Origin: a virus
IMG/VR virus record: IMGVR_UViG_3300036791_001904
Span: 1 to 33,307 of that record
Strand: one strand, 5' to 3'
Length of the DNA: 33,307 nucleotides
Shown: positions 24,567-31,034 of the stretch, piece by piece
Layout: the number at the start of each line of letters is the position of its first letter
How positions within the stretch are numbered: the stretch's first letter is position 1
Notes under the pieces: model-generated
Seen by the model: the letters and a program-made list of their open reading frames with translations, nothing else
What the model was told of the DNA's origin: nothing
The model's database searches: none
Position numbers and translations under genes: made by a program

Positions 24567-24836
24567 CTATGTTTTGTCCGCTTTGTTATCAATCTTGGTT
24601 TCAATGCGGCCCATCGTTTTCTTAATATCTGAAAGCAGTTGCATAAACATTTCGCGCTCCGTGCGGGCATCATCTCGCCGTTGGTAGTCCTGGCGAATGT
24701 TCGCCAGGTCATCACGTAGCCTTTTTGTTTCGTCCTGCATGTTCTTCAGCCACCAGCCGCCCAACGCTGAAATAATCATGACGGCGATGTTGAAGGCAGC
24801 ATCAAGGCTCATTCCTATCTCCGTCATAGTATTCAT
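24567..24836 (-). CDS. Mu gp25-like protein (DUF2730)
   Basis: An 89-aa DUF2730-type protein: one N-terminal membrane segment at about 11-31 (AAFNIAVMIISALGGWWLK) followed by a charged coiled coil ending KKTMGRIETKIDNKADKT. It overlaps the 3' end of Rz by 35 bp. The architecture suits a small inner-membrane protein associated with lysis or packaging; function is unknown. Confidence 0.8.
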   Translation of the reverse strand: MNTMTEIGMSLDAAFNIAVMIISALGGWWLKNMQDETKRLRDDLANIRQDYQRRDDARTEREMFMQLLSDIKKTMGRIETKIDNKADKT

Positions 24837-25437
24837 TGAGCGACTCCAGCTTGTTTCTCAACGTCAGGCACCACTGGCCATAGCGTTTTATGTGAGACAA
24901 AAGCGCCTGCGGTGTCAGTCCGTGTTTGGCGGTGCGGGCATCGGTGGAATGGATAGCATTTCGGTCGGCGGCTTCTGACACTGCGTCACCACCACTGCGG
25001 GGTTGATCGTCGCCGGGGTATCCAAGCCCGGTGAGGTAGAGGCGCAGGCTGTCAGGGCCAATGCCGGTATAGCCAGCGCCATCGCGTAACGTCGCATTTT
25101 CAATTTCCTGTTTGGATAATTTGCGCTGAGCAAGTTCCAGCGCCGTTTGTTTTTCCTGAAGCGCTAACGCAAGCGTGCGCCCGCGTTCTGCTTCGGCATC
25201 GCGCGCGGCCAGCGCGGTCTGAAGTGCCTGCTGATTACTTTCAGCAAGCTGGCGGCGTTCGGTATCCCATGCTGATTGTTTCTGCGCTAACGCGGTGTCA
25301 TAGACGTTTGACGCATGTTCATCGCCAGCGGTATATCCGGCATGATGAAGCCACCAGGCGACACCGCCAAGCGCGGCGCACAGCGCAACGCCCGGTAATA
25401 AACGCGTGAGAATCCACTTAACGATGCTGCTGCCCAT
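24802..25437 (-). CDS. Inner-membrane spanin, Rz-like
   Basis: A 211-aa i-spanin: a single N-terminal membrane segment at about 11-33 (GVALCAALGGVAWWLHHAG), then a periplasmic coiled coil rich in Gln, Ala and Glu at about 45-110. It would pair with the nested Rz1 lipoprotein to fuse inner and outer membranes at the last lysis step. It follows the endopeptidase and candidate holin genes. The Cys-containing C-terminal part (QWCLTLRNKLESLNEYY) lies beyond the Rz1 overlap. Confidence 0.85.
   Translation of the reverse strand: MGSSIVKWILTRLLPGVALCAALGGVAWWLHHAGYTAGDEHASNVYDTALAQKQSAWDTERRQLAESNQQALQTALAARDAEAERGRTLALALQEKQTALELAQRKLSKQEIENATLRDGAGYTGIGPDSLRLYLTGLGYPGDDQPRSGGDAVSEAADRNAIHSTDARTAKHGLTPQALLSHIKRYGQWCLTLRNKLESLNEYYDGDRNEP
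24915..25097 (-). CDS. Outer-membrane spanin lipoprotein, Rz1-like, nested in Rz
   Basis: A 60-aa lipoprotein wholly inside Rz in another frame. The signal peptide MRRYAMALAIPALAL ends in a lipobox LTAC, so the Cys at about 18 would be lipidated. The mature part is Pro-rich (PPTEMLSIPPMPAPP), as in Rz1. AGGA stands about eight bases before the ATG at 25097. Nested Rz/Rz1 pairs are common in enterobacterial phages. Confidence 0.85.
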   Translation of the reverse strand: MRRYAMALAIPALALTACASTSPGLDTPATINPAVVVTQCQKPPTEMLSIPPMPAPPNTD

Positions 25438-25690
25438 TCGGTTCCTCCGGGGCTGGCCCCGGTGTTGTGCCGGGAACCATTTTTAACTTCTGGTGAACCT
25501 GAACGCCTGCATGTGTGACCCATGCGCCGAGATATAATCCCAGCGCCGCATCAGGTTCGCGATTCATGGCAACGCAGATAAGAAGCGCGATTGAACTGAC
25601 GATCAACGCCGTGACCGTGATGGTGTCGGTCGTTGATAACCGGCCTTCACGGTTGGTGATCAGTTCTGCCAATCGGTTAAAAATCGCCAT
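25418..25690 (-). CDS. Small membrane protein, candidate holin (DUF2644-like)
   Basis: A 90-aa protein with a membrane segment at about 24-42 (TVTALIVSSIALLICVAMN) and a second weaker hydrophobic stretch at about 48-60. It has a polar, Pro/Gly-rich C-terminus. GAGGG precedes the ATG at 25690. The same frame is open upstream to 25903, but that is the shadow of the endopeptidase. Position between endolysin and spanin suggests a holin; the family call is moderate. Confidence 0.72.
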   Translation of the reverse strand: MAIFNRLAELITNREGRLSTTDTITVTALIVSSIALLICVAMNREPDAALGLYLGAWVTHAGVQVHQKLKMVPGTTPGPAPEEPNGQQHR

Positions 25691-25715
25691 GACTAAAATC
25701 CCTCTTAACATGAGT

Positions 25716-26105
25716 TCAAGCCGGATAGGTGGCGAAAGGTAGCTGGAAGTGCGGGCCGTCTTTGAGTGTCTTCCAGTCGCCGCCCCATTCAATCGGGGTC
25801 GACAATTCGCTGGCGGCTTGCTTAAAGGCTTCAGCAATTTGTTGATACAAAGGCCAGTCCCATGACACGTCGCGGCCAACATAGGCGACAACATCAACCG
25901 CATGGCCAGTAAGGTGACGGCTGTTCATGGTCTGACTGCTGCCCTGGGCAACCATTTCTTTCTGGCGCTCTGTGGTGCGCAGACCTTCGGTGATGCCGAA
26001 ATCAACGGGGGAAAGCTGCAACGCACGACGCGTTACGGCAACTAAGTCGGGATGAACGCCCGTCAGATTGGATTCACTGCGTTTGCTAAATGAATAAGAA
26101 GACAT
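25716..26105 (-). CDS. Endolysin, M15-family peptidase
   Basis: A 129-aa zinc peptidase of the L-alanyl-D-glutamate/VanY-like M15 group, which cuts peptide cross-links of murein. Zinc ligands are visible in SRHLTGHAVD (H64, D71) and DGPHFQLP (H119). ITEGLRTTERQ at about 38-48 is the conserved early block. No signal peptide, so it needs the holin to leave the cytoplasm. Mu itself uses a different lysin in this position. The ribosome site lies in the hairpin at 26111-26134. Confidence 0.9.
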   Translation of the reverse strand: MSSYSFSKRSESNLTGVHPDLVAVTRRALQLSPVDFGITEGLRTTERQKEMVAQGSSQTMNSRHLTGHAVDVVAYVGRDVSWDWPLYQQIAEAFKQAASELSTPIEWGGDWKTLKDGPHFQLPFATYPA

Positions 26106-26134
26106 AAAAAAACCCTCATCAAAAGATGAGGGTT
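26106..26134 (-). terminator. Terminator hairpin upstream of the endolysin
   Basis: On the minus strand CCCTCATC and GATGAGGG, extended by flanking A-T pairs to 10 bp, form a stem around TTTT, followed by seven Ts. It lies between the activator gene stop and the endolysin ATG at 26105. The GAGGG of the 3' arm is also the only plausible Shine-Dalgarno sequence for that ATG. Confidence 0.88.
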
Positions 26135-26170
26135 ATTGTGTGCGTCGGGGAATTTGTCAGCCCCTAACGG

Positions 26171-26180
26171 GGGCGTAGTG
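26171..26180 (-). promoter_or_regulatory. Late-promoter box upstream of the lysis operon
   Basis: The minus strand reads CACTACGCCC, preceded by TACC as in the protease-I copy and followed by CCGTTAG, close to the gp46 copy. It starts seven bases after the activator stop codon. The most likely -10 is ACAATA at 26139-26134, slightly further away than at the other two sites. This fits Mu P-lys. Confidence 0.55.
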
Positions 26181-26186
26181 GGTAGA

Positions 26187-26636
26187 TTAGAACAGGCTTT
26201 TTTGCTGGGGTTCCGGCGTGCTGGAACGGGCCTTTAACAGTTCCCAGGCGCGGGTCGATGCAATCCCGTATTTTGGACAAACCAGCGTCAGGGCCATCGT
26301 GATGGATTCACCCGCGTCGCACAGCTTATCAACGTCGGCAAGAAAACAGCGGTTACGCCATGCGCGCCATGCTTCCTGACAGCGGGGAATGTACAGCCGT
26401 TCTCCCCCGAAGTGCTGAATGATCATCATGACTTGCTCCGGTGTCAATACCTCCTGTAAAAGTTCGATGCGGGCATGCCCCGCACCGCGCAGCCCTTTAC
26501 CCACTGGAAACACCACCCCGCCAAATTGCTCAATAAGCTTTCCCGTTGCAGGGAAGCCAATCAACGCGGCGATGTGTTGCACTGAATCGGGTAACAGGTC
26601 TTTGACTTGTTCTAAATCGGGCTGCGCATGTTTCAT
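26187..26636 (-). CDS. Mor/C-family transcription activator of late genes
   Basis: A 149-aa Mor-family activator. The strand segment QHFGGERLYIPRCQ at about 74-87 is the conserved linker of Mor and C, and the C-terminal region around 112-135 (ITMALTLVCPKYGIASTRAW) would be the DNA-binding helix-turn-helix. Mu has separate Mor (middle) and C (late) proteins; here only one is seen. It lies right before the lysis operon, so it probably acts at the three CACTACGCCC boxes. It overlaps gemA by 4 bp. Confidence 0.9.
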   Translation of the reverse strand: MKHAQPDLEQVKDLLPDSVQHIAALIGFPATGKLIEQFGGVVFPVGKGLRGAGHARIELLQEVLTPEQVMMIIQHFGGERLYIPRCQEAWRAWRNRCFLADVDKLCDAGESITMALTLVCPKYGIASTRAWELLKARSSTPEPQQKSLF

Positions 26637-27031
26637 CCGTGCCTCCCATGCCGCTTGGCATCGACGATAAGCATCTGCATCACTTTACGCACCTGATCGT
26701 CATTGAGCCATTCAAACGGCTTTTTTTCGCCCAGCATGCGTTCAGTAACGCCATCGAGATATGACCAGGGCCGATTGGCCTCAGCCAGCATGGCTTCGAT
26801 TTTCTTGACCATGCTGCTGCGTCCTGCGGCGACGTTAGGGCGGCGACCGGTCTGTTTAACCGGCGTAAATCCCTGTTCACGCATATAGCCGATGACGCGC
26901 TCCAGCTCCGCTTCGCTGCACTGTGTCGCGCTACGGTGGCCAGTGATGCGGGCCAGTACACCACGATACGTTTCGTCGTCCCAGCCCAGCTTTGATTTCC
27001 CAGTGTGGATGATGCGAATTAAATTACTCAT
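26633..27031 (-). CDS. gemA: GemA/gp16-like regulatory protein (DUF1018)
   Basis: A 132-aa DUF1018 protein like Mu GemA (gp16), reported to modulate host gene expression and gyrase activity. Marks are LIRIIHTGKSKLGWDDETYR at the start, the MREQGFTPV block at about 49-57 and the helical end WLNDDQVRKVMQMLIVDAKRH. It overlaps the genes before and after by 4 bp each. Confidence 0.9.
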   Translation of the reverse strand: MSNLIRIIHTGKSKLGWDDETYRGVLARITGHRSATQCSEAELERVIGYMREQGFTPVKQTGRRPNVAAGRSSMVKKIEAMLAEANRPWSYLDGVTERMLGEKKPFEWLNDDQVRKVMQMLIVDAKRHGRHG

Positions 27032-27414
27032 GGCTTAGGCTCCCACAAGTTAGCGTGACCAGTCACGCTGGTTAAATTCATTTGCAAACAATCACGCGTA
27101 AACCAGCATGCGGCTTCGCCTTTATGCAATGAACGGCAACCAGCAGGCAACTTTTCACCACAGCGCTTACATCTGCCCAGGCTATTTTCCTGACGCTCTA
27201 ACCGGGCTTTATCTGTGAGCAACAGCAATGCAATGTATTCACGCCCCTGATACGGTGACCGCCCAGGATTGCGCCGCGCACAACCAGATATCAGCGCGTC
27301 ATACTCTTGGCCTGTTAATACTAATTCGAGGCGATGGATCCCCGCCGCCGCGTCTTTTGCCCGCTGCGCGGCTTTGCGCTCCTTTGGTGTTTTAATAGTC
27401 AGCGATTTATTCAT
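27028..27414 (-). CDS. Cys-rich early protein, unknown
   Basis: A 128-aa protein with a basic N-terminus (MNKSLTIKTPKERKAAQRAK), a central LELVLTGQEYDALISGCARR block and a C-terminal CKRCGEKLPAGC segment followed by two more Cys, possibly a zinc ribbon. The start at 27414 follows AAAGGCGGCG and overlaps the gene before by 8 bp. The frame is open to 27525, overlapping that gene. A nucleic-acid-binding regulator is plausible; no family recognised. Confidence 0.65.
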   Translation of the reverse strand: MNKSLTIKTPKERKAAQRAKDAAAGIHRLELVLTGQEYDALISGCARRNPGRSPYQGREYIALLLLTDKARLERQENSLGRCKRCGEKLPAGCRSLHKGEAACWFTRDCLQMNLTSVTGHANLWEPKP

Positions 27415-27589
27415 TTTCGCCGCCTTTTGCCGGAAGCACTGCATCAACTGGCAAGCATGTATAACCAGCTGGCAAATGCTGCTGCCGGATGTCTTCAGCA
27501 CAGTTTTTAAGGTCTGGGTAGACATAGCCTTGCGGCTGATAATCGCAAGGCTGGAAGCTGTAGCAGACCATCAGAAACAGACCATACAT
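27407..27589 (-). CDS. Small protein resembling the YebW/DUF1482 family
   Basis: A 60-aa ORF whose FLMVCYSFQPCDYQP start, spaced cysteines and YTCLPVDA end resemble the small YebW/DUF1482 phage-associated proteins. Its start overlaps the stop of the gene before by one base and its end overlaps the next gene, the pattern of a coupled operon gene. Function unknown. Confidence 0.6.
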   Translation of the reverse strand: MYGLFLMVCYSFQPCDYQPQGYVYPDLKNCAEDIRQQHLPAGYTCLPVDAVLPAKGGENE

Positions 27590-27807
27590 TATGAAATCCT
27601 CCAGCGGGCTTTATGCTGTTCAACCGCCTTTTTCATGGCCTGTTTAGTCGCATTGGTGAAAACGGTGCGGTTACGAGCATCAAAGAATTTAAACCGCATT
27701 TTTCCCGGTAAATTGGTACGTTCGACAACGGTGCTGGCGTCTGATAGCGAATAGGTGCGTACGGTGCCGTTGTCCATGTACGTGCAATCCTTAACGAGTA
27801 AAATCAT
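27589..27807 (-). CDS. Early-operon small protein, unknown
   Basis: A 72-aa protein, strand-rich at first (MILLVKDCTYMDNGTVRTY) and helical and basic at the end (ATKQAMKKAVEQHKARWR). It overlaps DUF2786 by 4 bp and the following gene by 1 bp. I do not recognise a family. Confidence 0.62.
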   Translation of the reverse strand: MILLVKDCTYMDNGTVRTYSLSDASTVVERTNLPGKMRFKFFDARNRTVFTNATKQAMKKAVEQHKARWRIS

Positions 27808-28517
27808 TTTGCGCCTCCAATTCTAAGAGGCTGGGGAACGCCCGCCCCATTGACTCCGTGGTGCAATCTTGCATTCAATCCGGCCCTGTATCCGGCTTCA
27901 GCAGCGTCGTCACTTCCGCGACAGGATTTGGCTTCGCGTAGCTCACCAGTTTTTAGCCCGGCATCCTCCATCAACTTACGGCGGCAAATTTCCATCAGGG
28001 CACTTTCTTGTTTAGTTACGGCAAAATCATCGACTGCCTGATATGCACCAGACACCCAGCTTTCGCAGAAGGTGTCAGCGCGAGCGGTTTTAGTGCTGGC
28101 CTTAATGTTTTTGCGCATGCTTGCGCGGTATTCTTTGCGGGCTTTCATCATTTGGCGCATTAGAACGTCAAAGGCGTAAGCCGCAATCTGCGGGCGTTCG
28201 TTTGGGCCATAAAAAACCACTATGCGCTTTGGTGGAAAAACACTTTTATAGTCATGAAAACACTTCACACCAAAAGCCCAACAAATAACCGCCGCGAGAT
28301 TCCCCATGTATTTGGGAATAGCTTCAGCATTGGATGGCGCGCCCGCTGAATTGGCTTGTCTAATTTCCATCAGGTCAACATCTGTCGCAGTGAGGTTGTG
28401 CTCTTTCATCAGGTTTTGAGCCTGTCGCATAGCGTTAGCGGCTTCATTCGCATTGCTGCTCTTTTTTGCTAAATTCAGAAGTTTTTTAATTTTCTGAAGG
28501 TATTTATCTTTATCCAT
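27804..28517 (-). CDS. DUF2786 protein
   Basis: A 237-aa protein. The first 45 residues (YLQKIKKLLNLAKKSSNANE, then NLMKEHNLTATDVDL) are a clear DUF2786 domain. The middle (NLAAVICWAFGVKCFHDY, then IVVFYGPNERPQIAAYAFDVLMRQM) is the usual conserved partner region, and the end has QSALMEICRRKLM and a Gly-rich tail. Family function is unknown; members are common in early regions of Mu-like phages. GAGG lies upstream of the ATG, and a hairpin lies between it and the previous gene. Confidence 0.85.
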   Translation of the reverse strand: MDKDKYLQKIKKLLNLAKKSSNANEAANAMRQAQNLMKEHNLTATDVDLMEIRQANSAGAPSNAEAIPKYMGNLAAVICWAFGVKCFHDYKSVFPPKRIVVFYGPNERPQIAAYAFDVLMRQMMKARKEYRASMRKNIKASTKTARADTFCESWVSGAYQAVDDFAVTKQESALMEICRRKLMEDAGLKTGELREAKSCRGSDDAAEAGYRAGLNARLHHGVNGAGVPQPLRIGGAK

Positions 28518-28533
28518 AATTATTGAACCTCAG

Positions 28534-28573
28534 ATTATGGCGCAAGCCTGCCCAGGCGGGTTTACGCCATAAT
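28534..28573 (-). promoter_or_regulatory. Leader hairpin before the DUF2786 gene
   Basis: ATTATGGCG (28534-28542) and its perfect complement CGCCATAAT (28565-28573) pair around 22 bases that contain a smaller GC-rich inverted repeat. It lies in the longest gap of the early operon and lacks a U-tract, so an mRNA processing or stabilising element or a protein-binding site is more likely than a terminator. Confidence 0.5.
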
Positions 28574-28600
28574 TAAATAAGATTTAAATGCGGTTTAAAT

Positions 28601-28810
28601 TCAGCTCGTCGGGGTCAATGAATTCACGTTAGCGAAATAAGGTTCTAAGTTAATTTCGACAACTGTCGATTCTTCGAAACCTTCGGTTTTCCGCATATCG
28701 CGCGCAACATCGACCGTCTTGACCAATTTACCGCCGCGTAATGCTTTTGACGGTTGGTAAATAAAGTGACTTCCGACCGGATGCTTAGAATTAAACTGTT
28801 TCGCGTGCAT
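28601..28810 (-). CDS. Early-operon small protein, unknown
   Basis: A 69-aa protein starting at 28810 with GGAGG about five bases upstream, overlapping the end of the ANR gene by 20 bp. The frame is open upstream to 29011, but that part shadows the ANR gene. The sequence starts MHAKQFNSKHPVGSHFIYQP and continues KTVDVARDMRKTEGFEESTVVEI. Short strands give the impression of a small beta-barrel. No family recognised. Confidence 0.72.
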   Translation of the reverse strand: MHAKQFNSKHPVGSHFIYQPSKALRGGKLVKTVDVARDMRKTEGFEESTVVEINLEPYFANVNSLTPTS

Positions 28811-29021
28811 TTGGATGCCTCCAGCCCAGTTTTGCGGCTGCTTCGCAGAACTCCGCGCGTTTGATCGCCCAGAACAGCTTGGCTGCGCAACAATTGCTTT
28901 TGATCGCCTTATCCCACAGATTCGCAGCGGTGGAATACTCGCTGCGGTGTTCCGCGCGGGTTGCGCCGAGCGCGTAGATGGCGAAGCTATTTCTGACCTT
29001 CCGGTCATCAATTTTATTCAT
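28791..29021 (-). CDS. ANR-family transcriptional regulator
   Basis: A 76-aa protein with the ANR pattern: YSTAANLWDKAIKSN at about 29-43, then FWAIKRAEFCEAAAKLGW. ANR proteins (such as Aar of enteroaggregative E. coli) bind AraC-type activators and other regulators and dampen them. GCGGGGGT precedes the ATG at 29021; a further in-frame ATG at 29036 lies upstream of that ribosome site. It follows DUF3164 with only a few bases between. A phage-borne ANR could act on host AraC-family regulators; that is inference. Confidence 0.78.
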   Translation of the reverse strand: MNKIDDRKVRNSFAIYALGATRAEHRSEYSTAANLWDKAIKSNCCAAKLFWAIKRAEFCEAAAKLGWRHPNARETV

Positions 29022-29022
29022 C

Positions 29023-29661
29023 TCATACCCCCGCAATATCTAAAGGGATTGGCGCGTATTGGTCAGTGTCGCCAACGCGTTTATAAACGCGGATATATGA
29101 GCGACTCCCTACAACCTGCACGGCTTCACCGATGGCCTTCATGGCACGCTGCCAGCGTTCGTCCTCGATCTCATACCGGCGCAGGGCCAGCACAGCGCCG
29201 GTATTGATGTCACCTTCTTTGTCTGTGGAAAACGCACGATTAATAATGGTATGAATTTCCGGGCGGGCACCGTCCACCCATTCAGCCAGGCATTCATCAA
29301 TCAGGGCTTTCGCTGACTGCAAGCGCTCGTCAAAGGCCAGGCGGTCTTGCATAGCGCGCTGAATCTTATATTTACCGTCGAATGAATACAGGGTGACATT
29401 GCCTTTTTTACCGCCGAGACTGACGCCGTACTCGTTCGCTGACAGGTCAACAAATGCCGCAATGTCAGCGAAAACAGTTAATTTAAATTCGCTCAGAATT
29501 TCACTGACCGTAATGGCTTTGCCGACCAGTTCCGCGACCAGACCATCACGCGCTTTGTCGATGTCTTTAATCAGACTTTCGGGCGTCATCACGCCTTTGG
29601 CGTCAACCCAGTAACCTGCGGGCGCTGCTTGTTCGGTAAATTGTTTGGTATTAGTGGACAT
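29023..29661 (-). CDS. DUF3164 protein
   Basis: A 212-aa DUF3164 protein found in early regions of Mu-like phages. Recognisable are PAGYWVDAKGVMTPESLIKD at about 14-33, GKKGNVTLYSFDGKYKIQRA at about 83-102 and the C-terminal GSRSYIRVYKR. Function is not established. It overlaps the preceding gene by 11 bp. Confidence 0.88.
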   Translation of the reverse strand: MSTNTKQFTEQAAPAGYWVDAKGVMTPESLIKDIDKARDGLVAELVGKAITVSEILSEFKLTVFADIAAFVDLSANEYGVSLGGKKGNVTLYSFDGKYKIQRAMQDRLAFDERLQSAKALIDECLAEWVDGARPEIHTIINRAFSTDKEGDINTGAVLALRRYEIEDERWQRAMKAIGEAVQVVGSRSYIRVYKRVGDTDQYAPIPLDIAGV

Positions 29662-29860
29662 TGCTATTTTCTCCGTTGGATTTAATAGAGGTTTCTTTTT
29701 CGCAAAAGCTTTTAAAGTAAGTATCCAGATTGCCTTTTAATTCTTCAGCGGCCTCCAGTTCATGAACGCATGTAGAGTTTTTCGATAATTCCATTGTGGT
29801 TTCAAAATCAATTTGATTTTTACCAACATGATTAATAATTATGGTTACTTTAACAGCCAT
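29651..29860 (-). CDS. Early-operon small protein, unknown
   Basis: A 69-aa acidic protein with a strand-rich beginning (MAVKVTIIINHVGKNQ) and a helical Glu/Lys-rich rest. GGAGGATATTATT precedes the ATG, a strong Shine-Dalgarno sequence. It lies 14 bp after the gene before and overlaps DUF3164. No family recognised. Confidence 0.68.
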   Translation of the reverse strand: MAVKVTIIINHVGKNQIDFETTMELSKNSTCVHELEAAEELKGNLDTYFKSFCEKETSIKSNGENSNVH

Positions 29861-29874
29861 AATAATATCCTCCG

Positions 29875-30099
29875 TTAATGCCAGATAATCTGGCAGTCAT
29901 GAATGCGTGAGGTGCGCACGGTGCGCGTAATACCGTGCTCCTTAACGTCGATTGAGATAAACGGCCAGACCGGTTGGTCGTTTGGTGCTTGCGCTGTGAT
30001 AACTGGGCGTGCAGCCCGGCGCTTGCAGGTGACGACGCTGCAACCCTGATTTTCCAGTTCTGCGCGTGCTTTATTAATTGCTTCAAATTGATTTAGCAT
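29875..30099 (-). CDS. Early-operon small protein, unknown
   Basis: A 74-aa protein: a helix (MLNQFEAINKARAELENQG), then strand-rich sequence (VWPFISIDVKEHGITRTVR). AAGGG precedes the ATG at 30099. It is the first gene after B. No family recognised. Confidence 0.68.
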   Translation of the reverse strand: MLNQFEAINKARAELENQGCSVVTCKRRAARPVITAQAPNDQPVWPFISIDVKEHGITRTVRTSRIHDCQIIWH

Positions 30100-30112
30100 A
30101 ATTAAACCCTTA

Positions 30113-31024
30113 TTAATTAATCAGCATCTTTGAATATTCTTCGACCAGCTTGACCGAAATCCCTTGATTATCGATTTGGCCCGCACGTACAACACCGCGC
30201 GCCAATTTAAATAAACGGCGGTAATTACCTTTCGCGCCTTTATAAAACGCATCCAATAACGGGGCTTCGACATTCACTTCGCCGTCGTCGTCTTCCGGCA
30301 ACATGTTGGCCAGAATGTCGTCGAAGTCAGCGCGTTTGAGGTTGGCGTCTAAATCGAGAGCCATCCCCACGCGGCTATAAAGCTGCGCATATTCACCACG
30401 ACGGCCTTTCAGGTTCAGCAACAGGCGAGGCATACCGGCCAGAACGATGCCGACGCCTGTTCTGTCGTGGATACGGCGCAGCACTTCAAGTGCGCGGTAT
30501 GGCAATAATTCGGCCTCGTCGATTAAGATGGCTTTGCCGGTATCGCGCAGGGCGTTAATACAATTCTCTGACAGTTCGTGAATGTTGCCGCGCTTGTTCA
30601 CGCCCAGTTTGATGCACAGTTCTTCTAACAACACCTTGGTGGTGAAACCTGGATCCGCTTCAATCAGAATGGCGCTTTGGTCGCGTGACGCGTATTCACG
30701 CATGGCCATCGTTTTACCCAGACCCGCCGACCCGTAAATCACGCCAATGTCGCCGTCTAACTGCGTGTTACGCATGATTTCAATACAGCGTTTAGCCAGT
30801 CGGGTCGGCACATAACCGACGCGCACGGTGCGGTTACGCTCTTTCTCTTCTTCGCGGCTGATAAATTCATTAATGGCGTGTTCAACCGCTGAAATACTGC
30901 CGGTATATTTGCCGTTAATATATTGAGAAATAACCGCCGTACTTAATCCGGTTTTCGCTGCAACTTTGCTTTGGCTGTAGTGCTTCCGCGCCATGAGGCG
31001 TGATAAGTTTTCTTTAGTATTCAT
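30113..31024 (-). CDS. B: Transposition target-DNA activator B, AAA+ ATPase
   Basis: A 303-aa MuB-like ATPase that coats target DNA, delivers it to the transpososome and gives target immunity. The N-terminal 55 residues form a helix-turn-helix (YSQSKVAAKTGLSTAVISQY). Walker A GSAGLGKT is at 98-105 and Walker B ILIDEAE at 166-172. The C-terminal AKGNYRRLFKLARGV matches the family's DNA-binding end. It starts 10 bp after transposase A. Confidence 0.95.
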   Translation of the reverse strand: MNTKENLSRLMARKHYSQSKVAAKTGLSTAVISQYINGKYTGSISAVEHAINEFISREEEKERNRTVRVGYVPTRLAKRCIEIMRNTQLDGDIGVIYGSAGLGKTMAMREYASRDQSAILIEADPGFTTKVLLEELCIKLGVNKRGNIHELSENCINALRDTGKAILIDEAELLPYRALEVLRRIHDRTGVGIVLAGMPRLLLNLKGRRGEYAQLYSRVGMALDLDANLKRADFDDILANMLPEDDDGEVNVEAPLLDAFYKGAKGNYRRLFKLARGVVRAGQIDNQGISVKLVEEYSKMLIN

Positions 31025-31034
31025 TTTTCAATTC

